Shown: positions 1-8,498 of the stretch, one piece after another | Layout: every line of letters starts with the position of its first letter | How positions within the stretch are numbered: position 1 is the stretch's first letter | DNA from: Hufsiella ginkgonis | GTDB lineage: Bacteria > Bacteroidota > Bacteroidia > Sphingobacteriales > Sphingobacteriaceae | Length of the DNA: 64,000 nt | NCBI RefSeq assembly: GCF_009834915.1 | Contig: NZ_WVHS01000004.1 | Coordinates: 372,001-436,000, forward strand | Direction of reading: 5' to 3' | The notes under the pieces: generated by a model | The model's database searches: none | The model's input: the letters and a program-made list of their open reading frames with translations, nothing else | Told to the model about the DNA's origin: nothing | Made by a program: the position numbers and the translations under genes

Positions 1-300
1 CTCGGCGCCAGCGTGGCGCTCATCACCGACGGACGTTTCAGCGGCGGCACCCACGGTTTCGTGGTAGGCCACATTACGCCCGAGGCATTCGACGGCGGCC
101 TCATAGGCCTGGTGCACGACGAAGACCGCATCGAGATCGACGCCACTACCCGCACTATTATCCTCGATGTGCCCGAAGACGTTATCGCCGCACGCCGCGC
201 CGCCTGGGTACAACCGGAACTGAAAGTAAAAAAAGGACTCTTATATAAATACGCGAAACAGGTTACCACAGCTGCTGAAGGCTGCGTAACCGACCAGTAA
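1..300 (+). CDS. ilvD: Dihydroxy-acid dehydratase, C-terminal part (5' end outside window)
   Basis: The frame is open from base 1, so the gene starts outside the window and only about 99 C-terminal residues are visible. They contain [12 protein letters not shown], the IlvD/Edd motif whose serine (GRFSGG) is the catalytic base, followed by GHITPEA. IlvD is a cytoplasmic Fe-S dehydratase that turns 2,3-dihydroxyisovalerate and 2,3-dihydroxy-3-methylvalerate into the 2-keto acids preceding valine and isoleucine. It is the first visible gene of the ilv-leu cluster, and its stop is followed directly by a palindromic repeat and ilvB. Confidence 0.93.
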   Translation, partial: LGASVALITDGRFSGGTHGFVVGHITPEAFDGGLIGLVHDEDRIEIDATTRTIILDVPEDVIAARRAAWVQPELKVKKGLLYKYAKQVTTAAEGCVTDQ

Positions 301-302
301 CT

Positions 303-405
303 GACGGTTGGACGTTAAACGCTCGACGTTAACGCTCCTGTCCCGTGCTTATTGAAAGCTTAAATTAACACGAAGCAAACGTCCGACGTTAACGTCAAAC
401 GTTGA
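303..405. repeat. Palindromic ACGTT-type intergenic repeat between ilvD and ilvB
   Basis: Left part carries GACGTTAAACG and CGACGTTAACG; right part carries CGACGTTAACGTCAAACG. ACGTTAACGT is itself a palindrome, so the two sides can pair. The middle contains CCTGTCCCGT, a 10-mer that recurs in the ilvN-ilvC gap. It starts within a few bases of the ilvD stop codon. Seen directly; the role is unknown. Confidence 0.7.
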
Positions 406-428
406 ACCCGGATAAACCAAACAAGAAT

Positions 429-2165
429 ATGGAGACGCTACAACAAGAATTACCAGCTGCCGAGAAAAAGGAAACCAGGAAAGTTTCGGGATCAGTGGCA
501 TTGCTGGATGCCTTGATCGCAGAGGGAGTGGACACGATCTTCGGATACCCGGGAGGTGCGATCATGCCTATCTATGACGCGCTGTATGATTATTCGGAAC
601 AGCTGACCCATATCCTGGTACGCCACGAGCAGGGAGGCATCCACGCAGGACAGGGTTACGCACGCTCGTCGGGCAAAGTGGGCGTCGTTTTCGCTACCAG
701 CGGACCGGGCGCCACCAACCTGGTAACAGGCCTGGCCGATGCACAGATCGATAGCACGCCCCTGGTATGTATCACCGGGCAGGTGTTCGCCCACCTGTTG
801 GGAACAGATGCGTTCCAGGAAACGGACGTGATTAACATCACTACCCCGGTAACCAAATGGAACTACCAGGTAACCGACGCGACCGAGATCCCGGAGGTAT
901 TGGCAAAGGCATTTTATATCGCCAAAAGCGGCAGGCCGGGCCCGGTGCTGATCGATATCACCAAGAATGCACAGCTACAGCAGTTCGACTATGAAGGTTA
1001 CATCCCTTGCAGCCATATCCGCAGCTATCGCCCTAAACCGATCGTACGTAAAGAATATATCGAACAGGCAGCGGCACTGATCAACAATGCGAAAAAGCCG
1101 TTCATCATCTGGGGGCAGGGTGTATTGCTCGGCCGTGCAGAAAGCGAATTTAAAGCCCTGGTAGAAAAAAGCGGGATCCCTGCAGCATGGACGATCATGG
1201 GCGCCGGCGCAATACCCACGGACCACCCTCAAAATGTTGGGATGCTGGGTATGCACGGCAATTACGGCCCTAACGTGATGACCAATGAATGCGACGTACT
1301 CATCGCCATTGGCATGCGTTTCGACGACCGTGTAACCGGGAGGCTCGATAAATATGCCAAACAGGCACAGGTGGTACACCTCGATATCGACCCTGCGGAG
1401 ATCGACAAAAACGTGAAAACAACCGTTCCTGTATGGGGCGATTGCAAAGAGACTTTGCCGCTTCTCACCCGGTTACTTGAGCCTAAGCAACATACCGGGT
1501 GGCTGGCCAGGTTCCGTGAGTTCGATGAGCAGGAACAGGAAATCGTGATCAACCAGGAACTGCACCCGCAATCCGGGGAACTGACCATGGGCGAAGTGAT
1601 CTACCAGCTGAACGAGTTAACCAAAGGGGAAGCTATCATTGTAACCGATGTGGGCCAGCACCAGATGGTGGCCTGCCGCTATGCGAAGTTTAACAACACA
1701 CGCAGCAACATCACCAGCGGGGGCCTTGGCACCATGGGCTTCGCGCTTCCTGCTGCCATCGGCGCAAAATTTGGCGCCCGGGATAAAACGGTAGTCGCCA
1801 TTATTGGCGACGGTGGCTTCCAGATGACGTTACAGGAACTCGGTACCATCATGCAGAGCGGCATTGATGTAAAGATCATGATCCTGAACAACCGGTTCCT
1901 CGGCATGGTCCGTCAATGGCAGCAGCTGTTTCATGAAAAACGTTATTCATTTGTAAACATCACCAGCCCAGATTTCGTACAGGTGGCGAAAGGCTATTAT
2001 ATCGACGGGAAGAGCATCTCCGACCGCGCAGATCTCGCAGGCGCCCTTCAGGAAATGCTTAGCCATAAAGGCTCTTTCCTGCTCGAAGTAATGGTGGCGA
2101 AAGAGAACAACGTGTTCCCGATGGTGCCCCAGGGATGCAGCGTGAGCGAGATCCGTCTTAAATAA
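429..2165 (+). CDS. ilvB: Acetolactate synthase large (catalytic) subunit
   Basis: Thiamine-diphosphate enzyme making 2-acetolactate from pyruvate, or acetohydroxybutyrate from pyruvate plus 2-ketobutyrate; the first common step of branched-chain synthesis. N-terminal part shows GYPGGAIMP and RHEQGG (catalytic Glu), then ATSGPGATNLVTG. The C-terminal ThDP/Mg site is GDGGFQM followed by LNNRFLGMVRQWQ. The frame is open back to a TTG at 402, but the ATG at 429 gives the usual N-terminus and leaves the repeat outside the gene; length is 578 residues, normal for the family. No Shine-Dalgarno is visible. Operonic with the adjacent ilvN regulatory subunit. Confidence 0.95.
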   Translation: METLQQELPAAEKKETRKVSGSVALLDALIAEGVDTIFGYPGGAIMPIYDALYDYSEQLTHILVRHEQGGIHAGQGYARSSGKVGVVFATSGPGATNLVTGLADAQIDSTPLVCITGQVFAHLLGTDAFQETDVINITTPVTKWNYQVTDATEIPEVLAKAFYIAKSGRPGPVLIDITKNAQLQQFDYEGYIPCSHIRSYRPKPIVRKEYIEQAAALINNAKKPFIIWGQGVLLGRAESEFKALVEKSGIPAAWTIMGAGAIPTDHPQNVGMLGMHGNYGPNVMTNECDVLIAIGMRFDDRVTGRLDKYAKQAQVVHLDIDPAEIDKNVKTTVPVWGDCKETLPLLTRLLEPKQHTGWLARFREFDEQEQEIVINQELHPQSGELTMGEVIYQLNELTKGEAIIVTDVGQHQMVACRYAKFNNTRSNITSGGLGTMGFALPAAIGAKFGARDKTVVAIIGDGGFQMTLQELGTIMQSGIDVKIMILNNRFLGMVRQWQQLFHEKRYSFVNITSPDFVQVAKGYYIDGKSISDRADLAGALQEMLSHKGSFLLEVMVAKENNVFPMVPQGCSVSEIRLK

Positions 2166-2183
2166 ATAGAGCAGGAACAAAAT

Positions 2184-2235
2184 AATGAGTCGTACCCGCG
2201 CTAACAGCCAACAGCTATTAGCTATCAGCTAAAAA
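2184..2235. repeat. AGCT-type palindromic repeat between ilvB and ilvN
   Basis: A run of AACAGCCAACAGCT, ATTAGCTATCAGCT ends three bases before a short A-run and the ilvN start. Overlapping AGCT and TAGCTA units are self-complementary. A GTACCCGC stretch precedes it, as a TCCC-like core precedes the arms of the other members. Same flavour as the repeat at the hemL stop and the one inside ispG. Confidence 0.6.
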
Positions 2236-2238
2236 AAC

Positions 2239-2847
2239 ATGACAGCACAAGATCAGCCTTTTAAGCAGGAATTTAATATAACCGTTTACACTGAAAACCA
2301 GATCGGCCTGTTAAACCGGATCGCGATCATTTTTACGCGCCGGAAGATCAATATCGACAGCCTGAACACCTCCCCCTCGGAGATCGAAAGCATCCACCGC
2401 TTCAATATCGTGATCACCGAAACGGAGGATGTGGTACGCAAGCTCTCCCGCCAGATCGAAAAACAGGTGGAAGTACTAAAAGTGTACTACAACACCAATG
2501 ATGAAGTGATCTGGCAGGAACTGGCGCTATACAAAGTGCCCACCGATGTGATCGCCGAAAAAGCGAGTGTCGAGCGCCTGCTTCGTGAAAACGGTGCACG
2601 CGCCGTAGTGATCCGCAAAGATTACACCGTATTTGAAACAACCGGTCACCGGGAAGAAACCGACGCCCTTATCAAGGTATTACAACCCTATGGACTGATC
2701 GAGTTTGTACGCAGCGCCAGGGTAGCCATCATTAAACACAGCGACGGCTTTAACCGCAAGATCCGTGAATTTGAACGCATCGACCCGGGACAGGAGGTGA
2801 TCGAAAATGAATTCCTGAACAGCAGGGAGAAGGTGTTTACTATGTAA
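2239..2847 (+). CDS. ilvN: Acetolactate synthase small (regulatory) subunit
   Basis: The N-terminal ACT domain (about residues 10-85) starts FNITVYTENQIGLLNRIAII and fits the IlvH/IlvN family, which binds valine for feedback control and activates the catalytic subunit. A second ferredoxin-like domain follows (about 90-175: AVVIRKDYTVFETTGH, LIKVLQPYGLIEFVRSARVA). At 202 residues it is longer than the roughly 160-residue enterobacterial form, with an extra C-terminal tail of about 25 residues. The ATG is preceded by AAAAAAC rather than a Shine-Dalgarno. It lies 73 bp after ilvB, separated by a repeat. Confidence 0.92.
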   Translation: MTAQDQPFKQEFNITVYTENQIGLLNRIAIIFTRRKINIDSLNTSPSEIESIHRFNIVITETEDVVRKLSRQIEKQVEVLKVYYNTNDEVIWQELALYKVPTDVIAEKASVERLLRENGARAVVIRKDYTVFETTGHREETDALIKVLQPYGLIEFVRSARVAIIKHSDGFNRKIREFERIDPGQEVIENEFLNSREKVFTM

Positions 2848-2853
2848 AATAAG

Positions 2854-2961
2854 GGTTAGGCGTTCACGCCGGACGTTGGGCGTGCCTGTCCCGTTAAACT
2901 GAAATATCAATAATTAATTACTATACAAAACGTACAACGTAAAACGTACAACGTAAAACCA
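2854..2961. repeat. ACGTT-type palindromic repeat between ilvN and ilvC
   Basis: Left part GGCGTTCACGCC, GGACGTTGGGCG; then CCTGTCCCGTTAA; then a right part with ACGTACAACGT and AAAACGTACAACGT repeated. It has the same order (arm, CCTGTCCCGT core, arm) as the ilvD-ilvB repeat. Arm pairing is imperfect. Confidence 0.65.
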
Positions 2962-2968
2962 AAACGCA

Positions 2969-4027
2969 ATGGCAAAATTAAATTTCGGGGGTACCGAAGA
3001 AACCGTAGTAACCCGTGAAGAGTTTCCGTTATCAAAAGCACAGGAGATCCTGAAAAATGAAACTGTAGCAGTGATCGGCTACGGCGTACAAGGCCCCGGA
3101 CAGGCGCTAAACCAGAAAGACAATGGCATTAACGTGATTGTTGGTCAGCGTAAAAATTCAAAAACATGGGATAAGGCTGTTCGCGATGGTTTTGTACCCG
3201 GCGAAACGCTGTTCGAAATTGAAGAAGCCCTCGAAAGAGGAACCGTGATCTGCTACCTGCTGAGTGATGCCGCCCAGATCGAGCTGTGGCCAACTGTTAA
3301 AAAACACTTAACTGCGGGCAAAGCCCTTTACTTCTCGCATGGCTTTGGTATCACGTTCAAAGAACAGACCGGCATCATCCCTCCTGCCGACGTAGACGTG
3401 TTCCTGGTCGCACCAAAAGGTTCGGGCACTTCGCTGCGCAGGATGTTCCTCGAAGGCCGAGGCCTCAACTCCAGCTTCGCCATTTTCCAGGACGCTACCG
3501 GCCGTGCTTTCGAGCGTGTAATTTCCCTCGGTATCGCGGTAGGCAGCGGTTACCTGTTCGAAACCGACTTCCGTAAAGAAGTATTCAGCGACCTTACCGG
3601 CGAGCGCGGCACCCTGATGGGCTGTATCCAGGGTATTTTCGCGGCACAATATGAAGTATTGCGCAGTAAAGGGCACAGCCCCTCCGAGTCGTTTAACGAA
3701 ACCGTTGAAGAGCTGACCCAATCCCTTATGCCGTTAGTGGCAGAAAACGGGATGGACTGGATGTACGCCAACTGCTCTACCACCGCACAACGCGGCGCGT
3801 TAGACTGGTGGAAAAAGTTCCGCGATGCCACCAAGCCGGTTTTCGAAGAGCTTTACGAAAGCGTTGCAACCGGCAAGGAGTCGCAGCGCTCGATCGATTC
3901 AAACAGCCAGCCGGATTACCGCGTAAAATTAGACGCCGAACTTGCCGAGCTTCGCGACAGCGAAATGTGGCAGTCGGGCAAGACCGTAAGAAGCTTAAGA
4001 CCTGAGAACCAGGTGGTAGAAGCATAA
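2969..4027 (+). CDS. ilvC: Ketol-acid reductoisomerase (NADP+)
   Basis: Isomerises and reduces acetolactate or acetohydroxybutyrate to the dihydroxy acids used by IlvD; needs Mg2+ and NADPH. The N-terminal Rossmann fold has VIGYGVQGPGQALNQKD (nucleotide loop) and VIVGQRKNS, with the Arg/Ser pattern of NADPH-using enzymes. The all-helical KARI domain includes DLTGERGTLMGCIQG with the metal-binding Asp/Glu, and ENGMDWMYANCSTTAQRGA. 352 residues, class I size. Flanked on both sides by palindromic repeats, the second beginning directly after the stop codon. Confidence 0.95.
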   Translation: MAKLNFGGTEETVVTREEFPLSKAQEILKNETVAVIGYGVQGPGQALNQKDNGINVIVGQRKNSKTWDKAVRDGFVPGETLFEIEEALERGTVICYLLSDAAQIELWPTVKKHLTAGKALYFSHGFGITFKEQTGIIPPADVDVFLVAPKGSGTSLRRMFLEGRGLNSSFAIFQDATGRAFERVISLGIAVGSGYLFETDFRKEVFSDLTGERGTLMGCIQGIFAAQYEVLRSKGHSPSESFNETVEELTQSLMPLVAENGMDWMYANCSTTAQRGALDWWKKFRDATKPVFEELYESVATGKESQRSIDSNSQPDYRVKLDAELAELRDSEMWQSGKTVRSLRPENQVVEA

Positions 4028-4122
4028 CAGTAACCAGTGATCAGTAATCAGTAATCAGTTTCTATCCCAATGCGAAAGACGGCGGCTGGGAACTGACTGC
4101 TGATTACTGATCACTGACAACC
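4028..4122. repeat. Long hairpin of ATCAGT units between ilvC and leuC
   Basis: Left arm 4035-4060 is built from CAGTGATCAGT and AATCAGT units. Right arm 4091-4116 is its reverse complement at 24 of 26 positions. The 30-base loop contains CTATCCCAATGCG and ends GGCTGGG, so CCCA and TGGG can extend the pairing. It starts at the base after the ilvC stop codon. It lacks a following T-run, so it does not look like a terminator. Confidence 0.85.
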
Positions 4123-4131
4123 GAAAGATTC

Positions 4132-5547
4132 ATGGGAAAAACACTATTCGACAAGATCTGGGACGCGCATGTGGTAAGCAGCAAAGATGGTTTCCCGGAT
4201 ATCTTGTACATCGACACGCACTTTATTCACGAGGTAACGAGCCCGCAGGCATTCGACGGGCTGCGCAAGCGCGGGCTCCCCGTTTTCAGGCCCAGACAAA
4301 CGGTAGCCACAGCCGATCATAACGTACCTACGGTTGACCAGCATCTTCCTATTAAGGAAGAGCTTTCGCGTTTCCAGGTAGATACGCTGACGAGAAACTG
4401 CAACGAGTTTGGAGTAGAGCTCTATGGGCTCGGGCATCCCTTCCAGGGAATCGTACACGTGATCGGCCCGGAGCTCGGTATTACTGTACCCGGCAACACT
4501 TACGTATGCGGCGATAGTCACACGTCGACCCACGGCGCTTTCGGCGCCATCGCATTCGGTATCGGCACTTCGCAAGTAGAGCAGGTAATGGCTACCCAAT
4601 GTTTGCTGCAGTCGCGTCCCAAAAGGATGAAGATCGAAGTGAACGGCAAGCTAACGACCGGCGTAGGCGCAAAAGACATCATCCTGTACATCATCTCGAA
4701 AATTTCAGCAGCCGGGGGAACGGGCTATTTCGTGGAATATGCGGGGGAAACCATCCGTTCACTGAGCATGGAAGGCCGCATGACCATCTGTAATATGAGC
4801 ATCGAGATGGGTGCCCGTGGTGGAATGATCGCCCCGGACGATACCACGTTCAACTACGTAAAAGACCGCGAATTTGCTCCCAAAGGCGAAGAATGGGATA
4901 AAGCCCTGGCTTATTGGAAGACACTTTATTCAGATATCGACGCGCAGTTCGACAAAGTATTGTACTTCGCGGCCGAAGATATCGAACCGATGATCACCTA
5001 CGGCACCAACCCCGGAATGGGGATCGGCATTACCGGGCACATCCCGGAAACGGGTGCGGTAGAGGTGCACGAGCAACCTTCTTATAAGAAAGCGTTAAAC
5101 TACATGGGCCTCGAAGACGGACAAACCCTGCTCGATAAACCCATCGATTACGTATTTATCGGCAGCTGCACCAATTCGCGCATCGAAGACCTTCGCCAGG
5201 TGGCGGAATTTGTAAAAGGCCGCACCAAGGCGGCACATGTTACGGCATGGATCGTCCCCGGCTCGAAACAGGTAGAACAGCAGGCGATCCGTGAGGGTCT
5301 CGACAAAGTGTTCGAGGCGTCCGGTTTTCACCTGAGAGAACCGGGATGCAGCGCTTGTCTCGGCATGAATGAAGACAAGATCCCGGCAGGAAAATACTGC
5401 GTATCAACCTCCAACAGGAACTTTGAAGGACGCCAGGGCCCTAACGCCCGCACATTCCTGGCCAGCCCGCTCACCGCAGCTGCAGCCGCAATTACCGGCA
5501 GGATCACCGACGTGCGCGAATTATTGGAAGAACCGGAACTGATTTAG
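4132..5547 (+). CDS. leuC: 3-isopropylmalate dehydratase large subunit
   Basis: Aconitase-family subunit that, with LeuD, converts 2-isopropylmalate to 3-isopropylmalate in leucine synthesis. It carries the 4Fe-4S ligands: [13 protein letters not shown] (first Cys) and [10 protein letters not shown] (CxxC pair). Also visible are [20 protein letters not shown] and RNFEGRQG, all typical. 471 residues is full length. ATG start; no Shine-Dalgarno. Five bases separate its stop from the leuD start, the tight spacing expected for two subunits of one enzyme, and this gap has no repeat. Confidence 0.95.
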   Translation: MGKTLFDKIWDAHVVSSKDGFPDILYIDTHFIHEVTSPQAFDGLRKRGLPVFRPRQTVATADHNVPTVDQHLPIKEELSRFQVDTLTRNCNEFGVELYGLGHPFQGIVHVIGPELGITVPGNTYVCGDSHTSTHGAFGAIAFGIGTSQVEQVMATQCLLQSRPKRMKIEVNGKLTTGVGAKDIILYIISKISAAGGTGYFVEYAGETIRSLSMEGRMTICNMSIEMGARGGMIAPDDTTFNYVKDREFAPKGEEWDKALAYWKTLYSDIDAQFDKVLYFAAEDIEPMITYGTNPGMGIGITGHIPETGAVEVHEQPSYKKALNYMGLEDGQTLLDKPIDYVFIGSCTNSRIEDLRQVAEFVKGRTKAAHVTAWIVPGSKQVEQQAIREGLDKVFEASGFHLREPGCSACLGMNEDKIPAGKYCVSTSNRNFEGRQGPNARTFLASPLTAAAAAITGRITDVRELLEEPELI

Positions 5548-5552
5548 GAATC

Positions 5553-6143
5553 ATGGCAACTAAAATATTTAAGAACATACAATCCCCGGCGGTTCCCCTG
5601 CCGGTAGAGAACATCGATACCGATCAGATCATTCCCGCGAGGTTTCTGAAGGCCACTACGCGCGATGGGTTCGGAAGTAACCTTTTCCGCGACTGGCGCT
5701 ATGAGAGCGACGGGCAACCAAAAGCGGACTTCGTGCTGAACCAGCCGCTGTATAGCGGTAAGATACTGGTTGCAGGGAAGAACTTCGGTTGCGGAAGCAG
5801 CCGCGAACATGCCGCCTGGGCGCTGGCCGATTACGGCTTCGACGTAGTAGTGAGCAGCTTCTTTGCCGATATTTTTAAAGGCAATGCCCTCAACAACGGC
5901 TTGCTGCCGGTGCAGGTGAGCGATGGCTTTCTCGAAAGCATCTTTGCCGCCATCGAAAAAGATGCCCATACCCTGGTTGAAGTCGACCTCGAGAAACAAA
6001 CGATCTTCCTCCACCATTCCGGCAAAGAAGAAACGTTCGAGATCAATCCCTATAAAAAAGCCTGTTTGATAAACGGGTATGATGACATCGATTATATCCT
6101 GAGTAATAAGGAACTGATTGAGGAATTTGAAAGTAATCAGTAA
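5553..6143 (+). CDS. leuD: 3-isopropylmalate dehydratase small subunit
   Basis: Swivel-domain partner of LeuC. It shows [16 protein letters not shown] near the N-terminus and [17 protein letters not shown] in the middle, the latter binding substrate. 196 residues, normal length. The last three residues Ser-Asn-Gln and the TAA stop (AGT AAT CAG TAA) are already part of the palindromic repeat that fills the gap to leuB, so the repeat has probably replaced the original end of the gene. Confidence 0.94.
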   Translation: MATKIFKNIQSPAVPLPVENIDTDQIIPARFLKATTRDGFGSNLFRDWRYESDGQPKADFVLNQPLYSGKILVAGKNFGCGSSREHAAWALADYGFDVVVSSFFADIFKGNALNNGLLPVQVSDGFLESIFAAIEKDAHTLVEVDLEKQTIFLHHSGKEETFEINPYKKACLINGYDDIDYILSNKELIEEFESNQ

Positions 6144-6224
6144 TCAGTGGTCAGTGGTCAGTTAGCCTCGGTCCCGCTATGGGCGGGGATAAAACTGATC
6201 ACTGATCACTGATAGCTGACAACC
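6132..6224. repeat. ATCAGT-type palindromic repeat spanning the leuD stop
   Basis: Left arm is AGTAATCAGT, AATCAGTGGTCAGTGGTCAGTT; right arm is AACTGATCACTGATCACTGATAGCTGACAACC. The centre, CGGTCCCGCTATGGGCGGGGAT, is itself palindromic and read on the other strand gives ATCCCC. The left arm codes for the last three residues and the stop of leuD. The right end contains GATAGCTGACA, linking this flavour to the AGCT flavour. Confidence 0.8.
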
Positions 6225-6233
6225 AAACGAAAC

Positions 6234-7313
6234 ATGATAACTAAAAATATACTTGTCATCCCCGGGGATGGCATCGGTGCGGAAGTGACTACCTGGGGCA
6301 AGGCGGTGCTTGAACAGATCGCTGCAGATTTTGGTCACGAATTCTCGTACGAAGAGGCGTTGATGGGTCACGTGGCCATCGAAGCAACAGGCACGCCCCT
6401 GCCGGATGAAACGCTTGAAAAAGCGAAACGCAGCGATGCGATCCTTTTCGGAGCGGTAGGTCATGCCAAATACGACAATGATCCTACATTAAAAGTACGC
6501 CCGGAGCAGGGCCTGCTAAAGATCAGGAAAGAGCTTGGGCTGTATGCGAACCTTCGCCCCATCCTGTTATTCGACGAACTGCTGGGCGCCTCGAGCCTTA
6601 AACCGGAGATCTTGAAAGGAACGGATATTCTTTTCTTCCGCGAACTAACCGGCGATGTATATTTTGGCGAGAAAAACCGCAGCGAAGATCGTAACACCGC
6701 CTCCGATCTCATGATCTACCATCGCTACGAGGTGGAGCGTATCGCGCGGAAAGCGTATGAGGCGGCACGCGTAAGACGTAAAAAGCTATGTTCGGTAGAT
6801 AAGGCGAATGTACTCGAAGCTTCACGCTTATGGCGCGAAGTGGTACAGGAGATCGCGAAAGAATACCCGGATGTAGAAACCGAGCACATGTTTATCGATA
6901 ACGCGGCCATGCAGCTGGTAAAAAACCCCGGGAAATTCGACGTGGTGCTAACCGCGAACCTGTTTGGCGACATCCTGACCGACGAGGCTTCGCAGATAGC
7001 CGGGTCCATGGGGATGCTGGCCTCTGCGTCTGTGGGCGACGGCACCGGGTTTTTCGAACCGATCCACGGCTCGGCACACGATATTGCAGGACAGAACAAA
7101 GCCAATCCGCTGGCTTCGATCCTGTCAGCAGCATTGATGCTCGAGATCGCCTTTGGCCTCAAGGAAGAAGCGAAACAAGTTACGGATGCGGTGGATAAGG
7201 CGCTTAAACTGGGATTCCGTACTTCAGACATTGCAGGTAACGGCACAGATCCATCCGATATCCTGGGAACTAACGAGATGGGCAATAAAATAGTAGAACT
7301 CGTCAAGCGGTAA
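6234..7313 (+). CDS. leuB: 3-isopropylmalate dehydrogenase
   Basis: NAD+-dependent oxidative decarboxylase giving 4-methyl-2-oxopentanoate, the direct leucine precursor. Motifs: VIPGDGIGAEV at the N-terminus, FGAVGHAKYDNDP, RELTGDVYFGEK, the Mg-binding NLFGDILTDEASQIAGSMG, and FEPIHGSAHDIAGQNKANP (adenine-binding region with the Asp typical of NAD+ enzymes). 359 residues. ATG at 6234 follows the repeat. leuA starts 20 bp downstream. Confidence 0.95.
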   Translation: MITKNILVIPGDGIGAEVTTWGKAVLEQIAADFGHEFSYEEALMGHVAIEATGTPLPDETLEKAKRSDAILFGAVGHAKYDNDPTLKVRPEQGLLKIRKELGLYANLRPILLFDELLGASSLKPEILKGTDILFFRELTGDVYFGEKNRSEDRNTASDLMIYHRYEVERIARKAYEAARVRRKKLCSVDKANVLEASRLWREVVQEIAKEYPDVETEHMFIDNAAMQLVKNPGKFDVVLTANLFGDILTDEASQIAGSMGMLASASVGDGTGFFEPIHGSAHDIAGQNKANPLASILSAALMLEIAFGLKEEAKQVTDAVDKALKLGFRTSDIAGNGTDPSDILGTNEMGNKIVELVKR

Positions 7314-7333
7314 CATTATAAAGAAACACCCCT

Positions 7334-8497
7334 ATGCTACACGATCCAAACCGTATTTATGTATTCGACACCACCCTTCGCGACGGCGAACAGGTACCGG
7401 GTTGCCAACTGACTACCCCTGAAAAGGTAGAGATCGCGAAGTCGCTGGAACTGTTGGGCGTGGATATTATCGAGGCTGGTTTCCCGATCTCCAGCCCGGG
7501 TGATTTCCAAAGCGTGGTAGAAATATCCAAAGCCGTAAAAGACCCGGTGGTATGTGCGTTAACGCGTGCCAACAAAGGTGATATCGATGCGGCGGTGGAA
7601 TCGCTTAAATTTGCTAAACGTCCGCGGATCCATACCGGGATCGGCTCTTCCGACATGCATATCAGGCATAAATTTAACAGCACCCGCGAAGAGATCCTTC
7701 GCCGTGGCGTAGAAGCCGTTAAATATGCCAAGCAGTTTGTAGAGGATATCGAGTTTTATGCCGAAGATGCCGGCCGTGCCGATATCGAATTTCTTGCCCA
7801 GATGATCCGCGCCGTAATTGCCGCCGGCGCTACCGTGGTGAACATTCCCGATACCAATGGCTATTGCCTGCCCGAACAGTATGGCGCAAGGATCAAGTAC
7901 CTCAAAGACAACGTGGATAACATCGGCCAGGCGATCATTTCTGTGCATTGCCACAACGACCTCGGCCTGGCTACCGCTAACAGCATCGCGGGCTTACAGG
8001 CGGGCGCACGGCAGGTGGAATGCACCATCAACGGCATTGGCGAGCGCGCCGGGAATACGTCGATGGAGGAAGTGGTGATGATCCTTAAAACGCACCATTC
8101 CGTTAACCTGCACACCCATATCAAAGCGGCTAACTTTTTCGAAATGAGCCGTATGATCAGTTCGCAAATGCGCATGCCGGTACAGCCGAACAAAGCGATT
8201 GTGGGTGCGAACGCGTTTGCACACAGCTCGGGCATTCACCAGGACGGCTTCCTGAAAAACAGGGAAAACTACGAGATCATAAAACCCGAAGATGTTGGCT
8301 TTCCAAGCGCATCGATCGTGCTAACGGCACGCAGTGGACGGCATGCATTAAAATTTCACCTGGAACGACTTGGCTATCAACTGGATAAAGAGGCCCTGGC
8401 CGAAGCTTACAAAAATTTCCTGGCGCTGGCAGACCACAAGATGGACATCGACGATGACGACCTGCGCAGCCTCGTAACCGAAAACTTAGTCAAATAA
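7334..8497 (+). CDS. leuA: 2-isopropylmalate synthase, short form without regulatory domain
   Basis: Condenses acetyl-CoA with 2-oxoisovalerate, the committing step of leucine synthesis. The TIM barrel shows [13 protein letters not shown] with the metal-binding Asp, [10 protein letters not shown], and [13 protein letters not shown] with the His-x-His metal ligands, then NGIGERAGN. The helical accessory region [16 protein letters not shown] follows. The protein ends at 387 residues, where standard LeuA would begin its C-terminal leucine-binding domain (about 120 residues more). Homocitrate or citramalate synthase are related alternatives, but the leuCDB context favours LeuA. Confidence 0.9.
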   Translation: MLHDPNRIYVFDTTLRDGEQVPGCQLTTPEKVEIAKSLELLGVDIIEAGFPISSPGDFQSVVEISKAVKDPVVCALTRANKGDIDAAVESLKFAKRPRIHTGIGSSDMHIRHKFNSTREEILRRGVEAVKYAKQFVEDIEFYAEDAGRADIEFLAQMIRAVIAAGATVVNIPDTNGYCLPEQYGARIKYLKDNVDNIGQAIISVHCHNDLGLATANSIAGLQAGARQVECTINGIGERAGNTSMEEVVMILKTHHSVNLHTHIKAANFFEMSRMISSQMRMPVQPNKAIVGANAFAHSSGIHQDGFLKNRENYEIIKPEDVGFPSASIVLTARSGRHALKFHLERLGYQLDKEALAEAYKNFLALADHKMDIDDDDLRSLVTENLVK

Positions 8498-8498
8498 C

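Noticed and set aside
303-428. Leader attenuator or T-box upstream of ilvB
   Set aside because: No leader peptide, T-box motif or terminator T-run; the structure is explained by the repeat family found in unrelated gaps too.
4035-4116. Intrinsic terminator between ilvC and leuC
   Set aside because: The hairpin is strong but no T-run follows, and the same hairpin type lies inside other operons.
6725-7306. 193-codon - strand open frame inside leuB
   Set aside because: Antisense to conserved leuB motifs; serine-rich translation typical of a shadow frame.
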